Part shown: one piece after another, positions 1 to 52,881 of the stretch
How the letters are laid out: every line of letters starts with the position of its first letter
How positions within the stretch are numbered: the stretch's first letter is position 1
Assembly: GCA_009823395.1 (NCBI GenBank)
Contig: CM020507.1
Coordinates: 5,398,501-5,462,500, forward strand
DNA length: 64,000 bases
DNA from: Thamnaconus septentrionalis
Taxonomy: Eukaryota > Chordata > Actinopteri > Tetraodontiformes > Monacanthidae
Reading direction: 5' to 3'
The notes under the pieces: generated by a model
Told to the model about the DNA's origin: nothing
Databases searched by the model: none
What the model saw: only the letters and a program-made list of their open reading frames with translations
Made by a program: the position numbers and the translations under genes

Positions 1-1563
1 GGAGGTGCTTCTCAGCACCCTGCTGTTGCTGCTGCACCTTCCGTCCTCCTCTTCCTCCTCCTCCTCCTCCTCCTCCTCCACCTTTTACTCCTCCTCCTCC
101 TTCTCCTCAGAGGATAAAATGGAGAGCAGCCAGCAGTCTGCCTCCCTGAGTGATGGATGTCCACCATCAACAGGGAATGTAAAGCTGGCTTCACAAGAAA
201 CTCAGTATTTCATCGTGGTTGGCGCCACCTGGGGCTCCACCCTGAACTGCGTCGGCGCCGCAGTTTGTGTTAGATCACGTGTGGAGGCCTGACAGACGCA
301 GCTGCACGGATCCAATGACAGTCTGATGACTCACACAGCTGATTTTCCTCAGTGAGTCGGAGACTCATCTGAACTCAGCAACCAGGAGGCCAGTTTCCCG
401 TTGTGAACAGACGACACGGGAACATTGCGCTGATCAGGGCTGACCTGCTGTGACGAGACAAAAGGTCGATGGAAGGTCGAGGGATTCAAAATGAATCAAA
501 CGAAATACGATTCAAGCGGCGATGGCGGAGAAGAAGCGGCTCAGCGAGTCAGAGGAGGCGAGTGTCAGACGCGGTCGGCCCGTGAGTCACACCAGCGTTA
601 ACGCAGCCAGTGGGAGGCGCTCTGACGTAGGCTCCGCCCCCTCAGTCACCTGCACTGGCTGCTGCGGCGCCTCTTAAACCCCTCCCCCGACCTCCACCCG
701 GTTTTCTTTCTAAAGCGCTGGGGATGAAGCTGCATCATCTCTGTGTAGAGAACAGAGGGAGGAGTGGCGGTGCCGTGCAGAGCTCAGGGTCCAGAAGCAG
801 GGAGTGACAGTGGGAGGTGTGGCGCTTGGAGGTTCTGATCTGATGTCGGTGTTCAGATGAGACACCTTGGGGAAAGCGATTCCACTTCACCTTCACTCAG
901 TGGGAGTGAAACTGAGCAGGTGGAAGACTGAGAGGTCTGCTGGGACGCGGCTGATTTAACAAGAAGAAAGAAAGAAAGAAAAGACTCCGTGGAGCAGCAT
1001 CACGGACGTTCTGCTGAGCGCCCCCCCCACCCCACCCCTCCTCACCTCCTACTGTCACACTGCAGAGTGACTATGGCAGCGCCGCTCAATGAGCACATTG
1101 TGACAGCTCTATCAAAGCTCCTTCCTCGAGAGACAGATCAGCGTGAAGCATCCAGCACCGACTCCTCTCTCTCTCTCCCTCTCTCTCCCTTTTTTATCAC
1201 TTAAGATTTTAGTATTGTACATGAACGTTGGCGTCTTCAATCTGAAAAGGACTCTGGCTGAGAAAATTGCGAGGAAGAGAAGTCAACTCGTCATTATTAT
1301 GTTTTATTATGAAATAAAAGGGGCTTCTGTGTTTTTTTTTGGAGAGGGTTGATTCCATTGAAAGGCTTCAAAACAGAGAAGTAGGACAAAGTCTTTGGAT
1401 TGGAGTTGGTGAAAAAGAAAGAAAAATAACTGGACAGAATTCTCTAGGGATGTTAACGATCCATTGATTGCTGTTTACCCAATTCAATGAAACAAATAAC
1501 AATTCATTGAAAAGCAATGTATATATATGTGAGTTTGTATATGTACATATATATATGTATAGG

Positions 1564-1619
<56 letters not shown>

Positions 1620-3719
1620 GAGAATCCAGTGTTGAACTGCTGTTGTCCATATCTCCTCCACAATGGAAATAATTTTCCCCCTGGAGTGCAGCGGGATTAT
1701 CATTACCACTATTATTAATATAATAATTATTATTATTCTAATCAATATTTCCGCTGATCCACTGACTGCTCTCCAGCAGCGCTGGCAGAATTTGAATCGC
1801 TCCGAGTGGTCCCTTCCTGATTTACAGACCATCTCAGCAGGAGACCCGCATTTCATGTTTCCTGAATGACGACGTCGTGTTTATTCCTGGTTATTACGCA
1901 CAACCTGAAAAAAAGAAAATCCAATGAGCAGACGGTGTATAAAAAGGCCCCTGGGTAAGGGGCCGGCCGCTGAACGAGCTGCACCTTTAATCCGGCCTCA
2001 TTAGTTCACAAAAGGCCGCCCTTGAAAAGCCGACACTTCCTCCTGTAATTAGATGTTGAGTTTGCTTTGGCTTTTTTCATCATGCTTATTGATTGCAAAT
2101 CAATGTCCGTATTCAGTCTGAAGTGCGATCGATGCTCAAATGTCAAGGTAACTGTGACACGAAGTGTGTGTGTGTGTGTGTGGGTGGGGGGCAGGTGGAG
2201 TAAAGAGAAGGAGGATGAACTTTTGCATTTCTTTTCTGTGTGAGAAAATAACAGCCTGGAGAAACAGCCGGATTGCCATTTATTACTACTATAGTTTGTT
2301 ACATTATGTTGCAACACACGCAAGACAGAAAAAATGCCCACACCCATTACAATACATTGAGACATTTTTCCTCTCCTGCCGTTCTCTGGGGAGGCAGCTG
2401 CCAGAGGACAAAAACAATAAAGTTGTGCAGATATTGGCGGTAACGAGGCCGCCAAGTGTTGCTGTTCACGCCTCCTCCTGGCGGCCTGTCGTCCTCGCTA
2501 ACACACTGGGCTCCTGGAGTCGATGGGCCGCGTCTCTCCTGACTGACAGACTGCAGTACCGGGATGCAGCCAAAGCGAGCGGTGAGATTAGAGCCAGAAC
2601 CATTTCAGCCGCGACGCTGCACCAGGCCCCGGAGCCCAGCGCCGCTCAAACCCACCGCCCCATTCAATTTCCAGGACAAATACACAACTGCGCTGCACTC
2701 ACTACGCATGACAAGGTCTCTGGAGACGGAACTTTCTCCCTGATGGAGGTGGAAGGTTGGTTCAGTGGGATGGCTTGGCAGGGACAGACTTCCCAAGATG
2801 AGTTCCGAACAGGCAGCTGTCCAACACAGTTCTGGGCTTGGAACGGAAATTTCTACACTGGTGTTTTCTGAGGGCAGTGAAACATTTAAAGCTGAGCAGC
2901 ATTGTGGGAAGAATCCCTTGGAATCCCTCCCTCTTTTGAAAGGATCTATAGAAAAAAGCCTTCAAAGGTCCAACGTTCATTGCTCCTTGTGATGTCACAA
3001 AGGGCACTTGCACCACTGCTGAGTTAATGGTGACACATTCTGATTGGACTCTTGTGTTTATCCCCCAAACATGCGGAAGGTTCAACAAAGAATCAGGATT
3101 GGCTCAAAGCTAAAAACTAGCGTGTTTTGCCAGAGATCATAAACATCCAGAAAAATGCATATTTAGAGATGATTGGACAATTTATGTGTGTCTGCTCAAA
3201 GACCTATAAATGGATATAATAAGGAACACTGATACCAATAATGAGCTAAGAAAAAAAGATGTACTTTGCTGTCGATACTGTTATAATTGGCCAATTGTTT
3301 CCTTTCGATTACGGGTCGTTCTCAACTTAATAAACAGGAGCCAGTTGGACCCATAAGTTCTTCTTTGTTTGTTAGTTTGAACTGTTACAATAGTCAAACG
3401 CTTTAAGGACAACACTCCCACACGTTTTCAAATAACTAGCCAATGAGTTCAGGATGCACCGAGTCCAACCCCAGTAGGGGACAGTCTCAGCCCAAGAGGA
3501 TAGCTGTGAATTACACACCAACGGCAGAGCTCCACTCTGATAGAGATCCTGAGTGAGCTGTGACCTCAATAAATACTGCATCTGTAAAGTGAAGATGTCT
3601 CCAGGTTTGTTCCTGGGCTTCCAACTAAAGAACCGGGCCTAACAATACAATACAGAAGGAAGATTAAATCCAGTGAAAGCGTAAAAAACAACAACAACAA
3701 GAACAACCAAACCAAAATT
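1..3719. other. intergenic stretch, no gene recognised
   Basis: It holds a CCT-rich tract at 44-79, a (GA)n tract at 1566-1622, a short (GT)n at 2163-2182, and a moderately CpG-rich part at about 490-720 with a GC-box-like CTCCGCCCCC and CRE-like TGACGTA. Open frames here (for example 2164-2871) show no domain or codon signal. TGTGATGTCACAAAGGGC at about 2989-3006 recurs elsewhere in the window. Confidence 0.6.
1566..1622. repeat. (GA)n microsatellite
   Basis: About 57 bp of GA units in intergenic sequence. Confidence 0.96.
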
Positions 3720-4645
3720 AAATCAGACTAGGTACTCAATTCTTTTATTTCTATGTGCTCCCCATAACAACAAACAGCATCAGTAGTGAACACTTTCATC
3801 TACAAAAAACAAAAACAACAGAGAAGCAATAATAGAGCAGAGAGCGACTGGTGACATCAGTGACAATCATAATACTTCAATGTCTGGATAGCACAGGGGT
3901 TATTAGTACAGTACATGGAGGGTCCTATACAGTAACATCTGTCTGAGGCTCAGGGATTGTCGACATAAAACAAAAAACAAGCAAACAAACAAACAACAAA
4001 AACAACGCTAAGGCTACGCAAACTTATTGCTAACTTGCGCTACGTAACGTTAGCAGCAATGTTTTACAGGCAGCAGGTGTTTGGAAACGTACCATGGTTA
4101 GAAAGTACTGAAAACTACAAAGAGCATTTTCAAAATAAAAAAACAAAACAAAACAAAAAAAAAACAAACGACAAAGACATGACTGAGTTACTGGGCGCTA
4201 CGACTACTCGTGTTTCATTGGTTAAAATAAAGCGCTTGTCTGGTGGGACAGCTTCGTTTTAACCACGTCTACGCAACAAACAGCTGTGAAAAGACAGCTT
4301 TCTGACAACAAGTAGCATCTCAAAAAATGAGCATGTATATATACATCTAATTGTTTGCGAAAACAATGTCAGTTCTAGTCTAAAGCATTTTACTTTTTCA
4401 ACAAAAAGGAAGAAAAGTCGTTCAAAAACAGTTTGTCGTGAATGTGATTTTTTTTTTAAATCATCATCATTATTATTCTCATTATCGTTCAACCAGATGG
4501 CGCTGCACACACCGTGAACTCTCAACGTTCAACTCTCAATAAATATTTATGTACTCAATGCTATATACATGTAATATACATTAGCACACAGGAGTGGGTG
4601 TGAATGGTTGCCAGCTTACTTTACTGAAAACACAAAGATGTGCTT

Positions 4646-4651
4646 TTTATT
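4646..4651 (-). terminator. candidate poly(A) signal AATAAA
   Basis: This AATAAA on the adamts3 strand lies about 2.1 kb past the stop. It is followed within 20 nt by CA and then TTTGTGTTTT, the usual order of signal, cleavage site and U/G-rich element. It is the best of four candidates by eye. Transcript data are needed to choose. Confidence 0.3.
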
Positions 4652-6081
4652 TTGCTATTGCAGTCAGATGCATGGTGGTTGTGTAGAAATCCCAGTTTTC
4701 TCCTCGCCTTCTTCCATCACAAACAGCTGTATCAGAAAGTACTTGTGGAGTGGAAGTGGGGTAAAAAAAAAAAAAAAAAAAAAAAAAATAGAGCTCCAAT
4801 CAAGTTTCAGGAATCGGAAGAAACCAGCATGTATCAGGTTAAAAAAAAAAGGGCCATCACATGGCGCGGTGGCTAGTTGTAGTTAGCGCCCGCTGATTAG
4901 CTGTGCAGGACAACAGGGCTAACAGTGGAGCCAACAGTGGAGCTCATGGCTTTTGGTCTGCTTCGCCTTTCATTTGAGAAAAACAAACAACTTGTTGGAA
5001 GAGAACAACAGAGTTGAACAGGCGTCTGCATCGTCAGCAGCTGGAGAGACAAATGTTTCCCTGTGGAGCTGCCACAGAGCCAGAGAGACTCATGGGATGC
5101 AGGATAGAGACGCAGCAGGGCCGCTGAACAAATCCTGAATCAAGTGAAATCATCTCATATGGTGAGACGGGTAAAACTGGCACTTCAGAACTGTCATACT
5201 TTGGTTGCTCAAGTGTTTTTGCACTCTAGTGGTAAAAAGAAAGCCATCTCAACCTTTCAACGCTAGAGGTTCCAGCCTAAACTGCTTCTTGGTGGAATGC
5301 CTGATGTTTCTGCCAGGAGATGTATGTCGACGTAGTGGAGCTTCTGATTGGCTCAGAGCAGCGCTGCAACTTCAGGCGGGTCAAGTTAGCGCTTAGCATT
5401 GAAGGTTTTTATTCCCCAGTTGCGCTTGTGTTACATGCAATCAGCAAATAAAGCACAACATACTAAGGATGTTGTACTGGAACTAAGTCGTGAGGCTGAT
5501 GCTAAGCTAAGCTAAGCTAAGCCACCAGCTCCTGGTTGGGGCAGAGACAAGAACCACTTCCTGGTAAAAAAGTGGGATCGATCTCCGTCCAGCAGAAGAA
5601 AAGAAAAGAAAAGAAAAAAAATGTTCAGTGGAGAAACACTTTGTGTTGTTACATTGTTTCAATGCTGCTGTCGCTGCGGAAACAGTGGACATCAGAGATA
5701 ATATATCATAATAACTCCAATTGATGAACAGGGCGTATAAAAGTATCCTCAGCTCGTTTAAAAATAATACTGATATTTTCATGTACAGTATTTACAGGAA
5801 CCTTTATAAATACCCATCTCCATAGAAACTGCAGAGGCCAATTACAGACAAAGTTGGACATATTAGAAAAAAGGAAAAAAAAAAGTCTATACAACTGAAG
5901 CACTTTTCCCAGTGGCTCCCACACACTTCACACTCTTCGTCCCTGTGGCTGCATCAAGTCCAGCGGTTGAGATGAAATGTGAAATAAGCACCAACTCCTC
6001 AAGTTATGGCAACAAACACCTGCTTGCTGGTTGCTAACACGGCTTTTTGTAGCATTCAAGTAAAAAGGGATATTTCTTTGT

Positions 6082-6175
<94 letters not shown>

Positions 6176-6178
6176 TAT
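6082..6178. repeat. (AT)n microsatellite
   Basis: About 97 bp of AT units, likely in the 3' UTR or just past it. Confidence 0.97.
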
Positions 6179-6567
6179 TTTAATTATTTTAAACGTATTT
6201 CTTTTTTTCTTGCATTTGTATCTGCCCTCCGAGAGTGTTTGCCACGGGACCTGCCGTCCGTCACCGTCAGCCGACGCCAGGGGGCCCCGTTCAAGTAAAA
6301 GACCATGAGGGAGAAAACACCAATCAGAAGTGTGGAGGGTGGGGAGGGGAGGGGAGAAGTGTAGCGCAGCACATTTTATGTTTCAATTCAATTTTTTCAA
6401 ACTTAAAGTTTTGTCTGATATTGAGGGAAATTCTGATCGAGCCCTTTTTGTGGCCTTGAAATAACTTATTTATTGATTTTTAAGAATTGAGCTCGACAAA
6501 AAACAAAATCCAGGGTCCGAGTGTGGCGACAAAGGGGGACCTTTGCCAACCAAAAAGTGAACCAGCA

Positions 6568-6568
<1 letters not shown>

Positions 6569-6660
<92 letters not shown>

Positions 6661-6666
6661 TCTCTC
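6569..6666. repeat. (TC)n microsatellite
   Basis: About 98 bp of TC units starting 89 bp downstream of the adamts3 stop, so probably in the 3' UTR, where it reads (GA)n. Confidence 0.97.
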
Positions 6667-6754
6667 GGGTGTTTTCTGCTGTTGGGAAGATCAGGATGAA
6701 GCCAGATTATCTACACGATGCATGAAGAGTCCTGAGCCGGGAGGAGAACAACTC

Positions 6755-47018
<40,264 letters not shown>

Positions 47019-47525
47019 CTGCACGGAGATCAGGAAGAGAAAAAGGGAAACTGGTCAGCATGCAGCAATGATTGTTGTAGATGAATGGCGATAAACACTT
47101 GATATAAAACATAAAATCCCTTCAGAGAAGACAGAAGTCTGAGTACTGTGGTTCAAGTTCAAGAACTTTGAGTTCTTCTCTTCAAACAGGGAATGTGTTC
47201 AATGAGCATGGTGAAAGACACACAAAGACGTCTCCATGGTGAAATAGTTCACCTTACAAATTTCATCTCAGTCTCAGAAATGAGAAAAGTTCCATTCTAG
47301 AAACTTCTTTTCAAAACTTTCCTTTCCTTGAAGATACAAAAATCTTCAGAATACAAATTGAACATCTTTTTGGAAACTCAACTGTTAAAAAAAAAAAAAT
47401 CCTCAAAAATCAGCATGAGCAAATTTGGTGAATCAACCTGGAAAACGCAATCAGGCCTTTGTCACTACAAAGGTCACATGATGTCCGTGATTGACCTCAT
47501 CCAGCTGCTCCACTGAAAGTGGAAC

Positions 47526-47558
<33 letters not shown>

Positions 47559-48699
47559 GCCCTGAATTTTTATATATTTTTTTTAAACATGAACCAAACA
47601 GTTTTCAGTGAGAAACGTCCAGCCGCTACTTTATGACATCCAAGAAGATGATTTGAAAAGTATTTTCTCACATTTATTGATTGAGCAAGTCAGAATCTGC
47701 TCACTGGATGTGTCACCGAGTGCAGCAGCAGCCCGTGCAGCTCTGACAGCTTTGGACTCTGAGATGCTGGACGCTGTCAATAAGTCTTTCAAGTTGAAGG
47801 CGGAGAAGAAAAAAACAACAAGAAAAAAACCAAATGTTTTTTGACACATCATTAAGCACGGCTCAGTGACACAGCGACGCCCGTCGCTTTTAGAGGGGGG
47901 ATGAAAAAAATGCTAATTCATGCAAAGGCAGCTTCTGTTTTTTTCTTACAATTTCCAGATAATCTGCGGAAGGTTACGTAACCACACAGGCAGATTTGAC
48001 TTCAACCCCACCCCCATCCCCCATCCCCCAACCCTCCACCCCCCCGCTATGGAGACGATCAGAGCGCGCTCCTCGACCTCCTCTGAACCTGCTGAATTAC
48101 ACCGTGAAATGGCTGCGACTCGCACTTTTGATGGAAGCGGCTGCCGCTGCTTAAGGTCCTTAATGCCTCTTAGATCTCCGACCTGCTGGCTGGGGCCCCC
48201 GAGGGCGCAGCGCCGACATGAAGCCCCTCCACCCGCCTGGCCTGCTCTGTATTCCTGAGCGGAGCAAAAAACACACGGTGCTGCAGAACCGTCGCCCCGG
48301 CTCCCAATATCAAACTTGCTTTGAATCGCTTAACAGATTGGGGAGCGCATTTTCCACCAGAGTGAGCGTGGTTGGTGGCAGTAGGAAGCAGCCCGCGGTG
48401 GAGTCGGGGTCAGGGGGGGACAAGAAGAAAAAAAATGGAGAAATCATCAACAAATCTCAGAGGGAAAAGCCCTTACTTTTAAAAACCCACAAATCACAAT
48501 TAAAACTTAAAACTAAACCACAGAAAAAGAAAAACTGCACTGCAACCATCTCTAGGGGTTTGCAGAGAGGAAGTATCCAGCAGCCTTGTTGCTGTTAGGG
48601 GTCAAAGGTCAGACTGGTCAGAGACCGCGGAGAGGAAACAAGAACTCAGACGACCAACTTTGGTTGACGTCAGAGAAGCGACACCTCTAACCAGGAAGT

Positions 48700-48748
<49 letters not shown>

Positions 48749-48790
48749 GTGTGTGTGTGTGCGTGTGCGTGTGCGTGTGCGTGTGCGTGT
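48700..48790. repeat. (GT)n/(GTGC)n microsatellite
   Basis: About 90 bp of GT units with GTGC interruptions toward the right end. Confidence 0.95.
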
Positions 48791-49509
48791 TTCGACAGCG
48801 TGCGTCATTTAATTTCCTGCTGCCGGTGATCTGATCTCGGTCGACGAGCAGCGGCGCAGCTCGAATACATCCACCCGGCAGCTCGCTGACATGTTTGTTT
48901 TGACAGAAGTCAACCACCAGGGGGCCGTCTGCAAGTGTTACACAGCCTTTAATGAATCCTATGCATTATTCACGGCCAGCCATGAAAAAAAATAATGTAA
49001 TAATCGCAAACTTGCACAGCTCGCCGCTACAACAGCAACTCCTGCTTTATGGAGGAGGATCCAGCGGAGTCGGTCTTTTCATTTCTCTCACTAAATAAAT
49101 AAATAAATAAATAAACAAATCAACAAAAACCTCACTGTGATCCTCCAGCCGAACACCAGAGCGAAGTCGACGGAGTTCTTCCTCCCATTTTACCGCCGCC
49201 GTCTGAGACACAGCGCTGGCATTCAGCGCCGCAAATTGGGTTCACGTGGGTTCACGCGGAACCACTTACAAACAGGCTGTGGTGGGTAAACAAAGGTCAC
49301 GTGGCCCCACAAGCAACCTGTGTGAGTGTCGGCGGAGGAGGAGGAGGAGGAGGAGGAGGAGGAGGAGCGGACCAGACCGACACTCAAAACAAACCTGGTT
49401 TCAGAGTTTTGGCCCTGGACGGCTGCTTGACGGAGGAACTTTGAGGGCCAGTGTGGGAGATTTAGCAGCATCTAGTGGGAGGAAAGTGTACCGCAGACGA
49501 TGATGAGGT

Positions 49510-49801
49510 GACCTGCCATGCTTCAAATCACTACTTAAAACACATCCTATCCGTTTAGCTACTGTTTTAATGTGACTCACTTTTTTTACTGACTTGTTTG
49601 TTGTTGTTTTTTAATTAAAATCGATTCTAACCTCCTTGTTTTCGCTTATTTTACTCCAATCTGCATTTGATTTATTAGTTTGTATTTTGAAGTATTTTTT
49701 TTGCAAACTTTTAATCTGACATGTTTTAACCTCCTTTCGTAAAGTGTCTTTGAGGACTTTTGAAAAGCGCTCTATAAATAAAATGTACTATAATTATTAC
49801 T
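49510..49801 (+). mobile_element. LINE 3'-tail-like fragment
   Basis: The end reads AAAGTGTCTTTGAGGACTTT, TGAAAAGCGCTCTATAAATA, AAATGTACTATAATTATTAC. This closely resembles the 3' tail of abundant teleost non-LTR retrotransposons that end in TTA repeats. The preceding 200 bp, T-rich, fits their 3' UTR; the 5' limit is a guess. Confidence 0.6.
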
Positions 49802-50499
49802 AATGAGCTGCCAGCTGGATCCCACATATTTTGTATACCAGCCAGGACTTGAATCTAAAAAAAAAAAAAAAATCACCACGTCTGCGGCTCCTTTGGATCT
49901 CTTTCAAATGTGACGCACTGGGCTTTTCAACAACATCCGTCCTCGGCTCACACTGCCGAGCGTGAAGACAGCTGCTTCTTCCACCTCCGGCACCATCATC
50001 ATCCCAGAGAAGGCCAGGCTGAGCGTTCCCAAGCTCGCTTCCCAATCAATACCTTATCGCAGCGGCGTTCCTTTCTTTTTTCTCGCACCACACAGGAAGA
50101 TTGTCGCAGATGCCCGAGTCGTAAATGGAACCGTAAATAAAAGTGTTATTTTTTCTTTGTTTGGTTTTGTTGCCCCCCATTTTTCCAGGGCTGCCGGGGA
50201 GCGGCAGACAGGGCCGGCGATTGAAGGTGGACGGGGCGAAAATAAATAGGAGGGAAAACGCTCCTGGCTCCGCTCCGACACTGTTGGGATTGTGGGACGC
50301 ATTCCTGCCCGCCGCCGCTCGCCGTCACCACACAGGCATTCTTGTGCGGGCCCCCCCGCCCCCACCACCACCACCACCACCTCCCGCTCCCACCCCCCCA
50401 CCCAACCCCTCCCCTTCCTGAGCAAACAGCCTCTCTGAGGTCCCGCACTTCAAACGCACAGGACTTCCCCTTCAGCAGCGCTGCTTAAGACGGCCAGTG

Positions 50500-50850
50500 T
50501 GCTGCAGTCAGCAGGCAGGGGCCTCCAGAATCCTCACCACCCCACCCGCCTCCCCTCTCACCCATCACTCCCCCGGCCCCCCGCCCCCCGCCCCCACTTA
50601 GGTCCTCGCCCCCGCAACGGACTGCCCACACATGGCACAGTGTGGCGCGGTGGCAGCCGCCGCCGCCACCGCCGCCGCCGCCGGCCTATAAGAGGCGCAG
50701 AGTGGAAATCTACCATGTCGGCTGTGACAGCAGCAATATTCATCACGGGCAGAGGGAGAGGGAGAGGGAGAGAGAGATAACGGCGGCGGGGGCGAGCGAG
50801 CGAAGGAGATGAGGTCACGCGTCATCGTGTGATACCGGCGGTCGGTCGTC
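50500..50850. promoter_or_regulatory. CpG-dense stretch with TATA-like site
   Basis: CpG is frequent between about 50560 and 50850, with CCG repeats, a GGCCTATAAGAGGCGC element at about 50682-50697 and ATGAGGTCACGCGTCATCGT near 50809-50828. This could be an internal promoter or enhancer, or simply GC-rich repeat sequence. No exon could be tied to it. Confidence 0.25.
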
Positions 50851-50990
50851 TCTTCTGGTTTTGCTGCAGTTGAGAGGCTGAGGGCGGAGGTTGTGCTGCT
50901 GCTGGAGCGCAGATGAAAACAATTAGCTTTGGATTTAGTTCGTAAAAAACAAAAAACAAACAGCCTAAGGCAATCAGATTACACCTTATT

Positions 50991-51061
50991 CATTATTATT
51001 ATTACCATCATCATCATCATCATCATCATCATTATTATTGTTATCATTATTATTATTATTC
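50991..51061. repeat. (ATT)/(ATC) microsatellite
   Basis: Mixed ATT and ATC units; a second similar tract follows the 5S fragment at about 51130-51185. Confidence 0.9.
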
Positions 51062-51081
51062 ATCCACTCCATCATTCTTCA

Positions 51082-51126
51082 ATCCAAGTACTAACCAGTC
51101 CTGACCCTGCTTAGCTCCCGAGATCA
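51082..51126 (-). pseudogene. 5S rRNA gene fragment (45 nt)
   Basis: The reverse complement begins TGATCTCGGGAGCTAAGCAG and ends CTGGTTAGTACTTGGAT. It matches the middle of vertebrate 5S rRNA over 45 nt with three mismatches, including the box A region (AGCTAAGCAGGGTC). Both ends stop abruptly in ATT/ATC microsatellites. It could be a truncated 5S pseudogene or the head of a 5S-derived SINE. Confidence 0.8.
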
Positions 51127-51607
51127 GCTTATCATTATTATTATTATATACTATTAATTATCATCATTATTATTATTAATATTACATCAGACAGAGGGGG
51201 CAACACTCCACAATCTGGCTTACAGCAACCAGACCGTTCATGTGGTGATTTGCAGTATATGACACTGAGAATGTGTCAAAGAAGGGGACCTGGGGCAAAG
51301 ACTCCCGACGGTTTTCTCTCTCTTGGCAGCCAAAGTGGCGAAGAAGTCAAATATCTGGGTCACGTCAGCAGAGATGATGTGTGTGGTGATGATGATGTGG
51401 GCCGTCTGCTCTATTAACCGACATGCTGCCGCGCTCCACTCCGCTCTGCCCAACTGTGGCGCAGCTGTGATCCCACGCGGCCGAGATACAGTAAGTGCAG
51501 GGGACCGACGACGACAATCTCAGGATTCTGACTCAAGCAGCTCACAGACAGCCACAAAAATGTCTCTGTGTGAGAGAGAAATCTTTCTTAGCCGACTGAC
51601 ATGCACA

Positions 51608-51950
51608 AAAAGAAGGAGGAGGTCGTTCTTCCAGACGAAGCCACAGCGGCGACCGCCCGTGATCGCAATCAACCGTCACCTTCCACCTCCTGCTCATCTG
51701 AAGCTTTACAATGTGTCAGAGTGTTCCGGAAAAAAGGAACAACTGTACAGAGTATTCTTCAAATTAAAGTGCGCCTGAAAAGAGTCGGCGAGGCTCCTCG
51801 ACCAGCTGACAGCCGCACAAGCTGGTAGCAGGTGCATAACCTTGAGACCAGCCAGGAAAGAAAAACACAGAGAGAATCTGGAGGAGAAGAAAAAAAAAAG
51901 ACAAAGAGACAGAAAACAGTGCTGTGGAGTTCAGGGGACAGAATCCAATA
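51608..51950 (+). repeat. interspersed repeat pair, copy 1
   Basis: Shared with 60715-61105: ATCAACCGTCACCTTCCACC, TCCTGCTCATC, TTTACAATGT, GTGTTCCGGAAAAA, TTCAAATTAA, and CCAGCCAGGAAAGAAAAACA followed by CAGAGAGAATCTGGAGGAGA. Copy 1 lacks a stretch of about 50 bp present in copy 2 and runs straight into a GATA microsatellite. Confidence 0.85.
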
Positions 51951-51991
51951 GATAGATAGATAGATAGAGAGAGAGATAGATAGAGATAGAG

Positions 51992-52088
<97 letters not shown>
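51951..52088. repeat. (GATA)n microsatellite
   Basis: GATA units with a few GAGA interruptions, directly after repeat-pair copy 1. Confidence 0.97.
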
Positions 52089-52089
<1 letters not shown>

Positions 52090-52469
52090 GGTGTGAAACT
52101 GGGATGGAGGCGCTGTTTGAACATCACCAATGACTGCAGGCAACCCATTCCTTTCTGCTAAGTCAGCTTCAACACGCGGTTGCTGTGATGGTGATTTTTT
52201 TTTTAAACTTTTAAACCCTTCAGTTTCCACCTTAAAAAGAAAGTAAAAAAAAAAGATTCCCAGTCTGTGCGAGCAGCATTCAGGGCCGGAGGTGCTCTGG
52301 AGCTGCAGTTTTATTTACCGCTGACACTGGTGAACTTCTCTCCACGTCAGGGCATCTTGGACCCCCGTCGGGAAAATAAAACCCCGGGTAATTACACGGG
52401 GGTTTTTATTGTCATGGGCCCGTCTCTCTTTGCCACAGCAAACGTTTGAAACCGAGCAGTGACGGCGGC

Positions 52470-52470
<1 letters not shown>

Positions 52471-52510
<40 letters not shown>
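52471..52510. repeat. (GCA)13 trinucleotide repeat
   Basis: Thirteen GCA units after a GGC-rich lead-in; intronic. Confidence 0.95.
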
Positions 52511-52511
<1 letters not shown>

Positions 52512-52844
52512 TATGGGGAGAAAAGCCGGCGCGGCCGAGACCTCGCAGGTTTGTGGTCCCGTCTCGAAAGTGTCCTGGGGCGTCTCTAAAAAGGGGCCTT
52601 TTGTGTCAATGTGCATTTTCCGCGGACCACCTGAAGCGCCAGCTGCACTATAAACGGGCTCATGGGGAGTGCAGGGCTGCAGCACAGCGCCAACACTCTG
52701 CTGCTCCCGCTGCGCCTTTAATTAAAGCATCAGCAGCGGTTCCAAGGTTTTGGCAACGTTTTGCTGAGAAACATAAAATCCCGTTCGTTGCAGAGGCTTC
52801 TTTTTTCCAGAGTAGCGCTAACAAGCCTGGATAATGCAATTCAC

Positions 52845-52881
<37 letters not shown>

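Larger units (their letters stand above)
3720..6754 (-). other. probable adamts3 3' UTR and downstream flank; 3' end undecided
   Basis: No gene is visible downstream of the stop. AATAAA occurs on the transcript strand at 6474-6469, 5413-5408, 4651-4646 and 3749-3744. The one at 4651 is followed by a CA and the U/G-rich TTTGTGTTTT; the one at 3749 is followed by T/G-rich GTTGTTCTTGTTG. TGTATATA (Pumilio-type) occurs at 4569-4562 and again within a palindrome near 4328-4339, and an AU-rich ATAAATATTTATTG lies near 4540-4556. Long (TC)n and (AT)n tracts are included. Confidence 0.35.

Noticed and set aside
2164..2871. 235-codon plus-strand open frame downstream of adamts3
   Set aside because: It begins inside a GT microsatellite, has mixed composition, and shows no known motif or splice partner.
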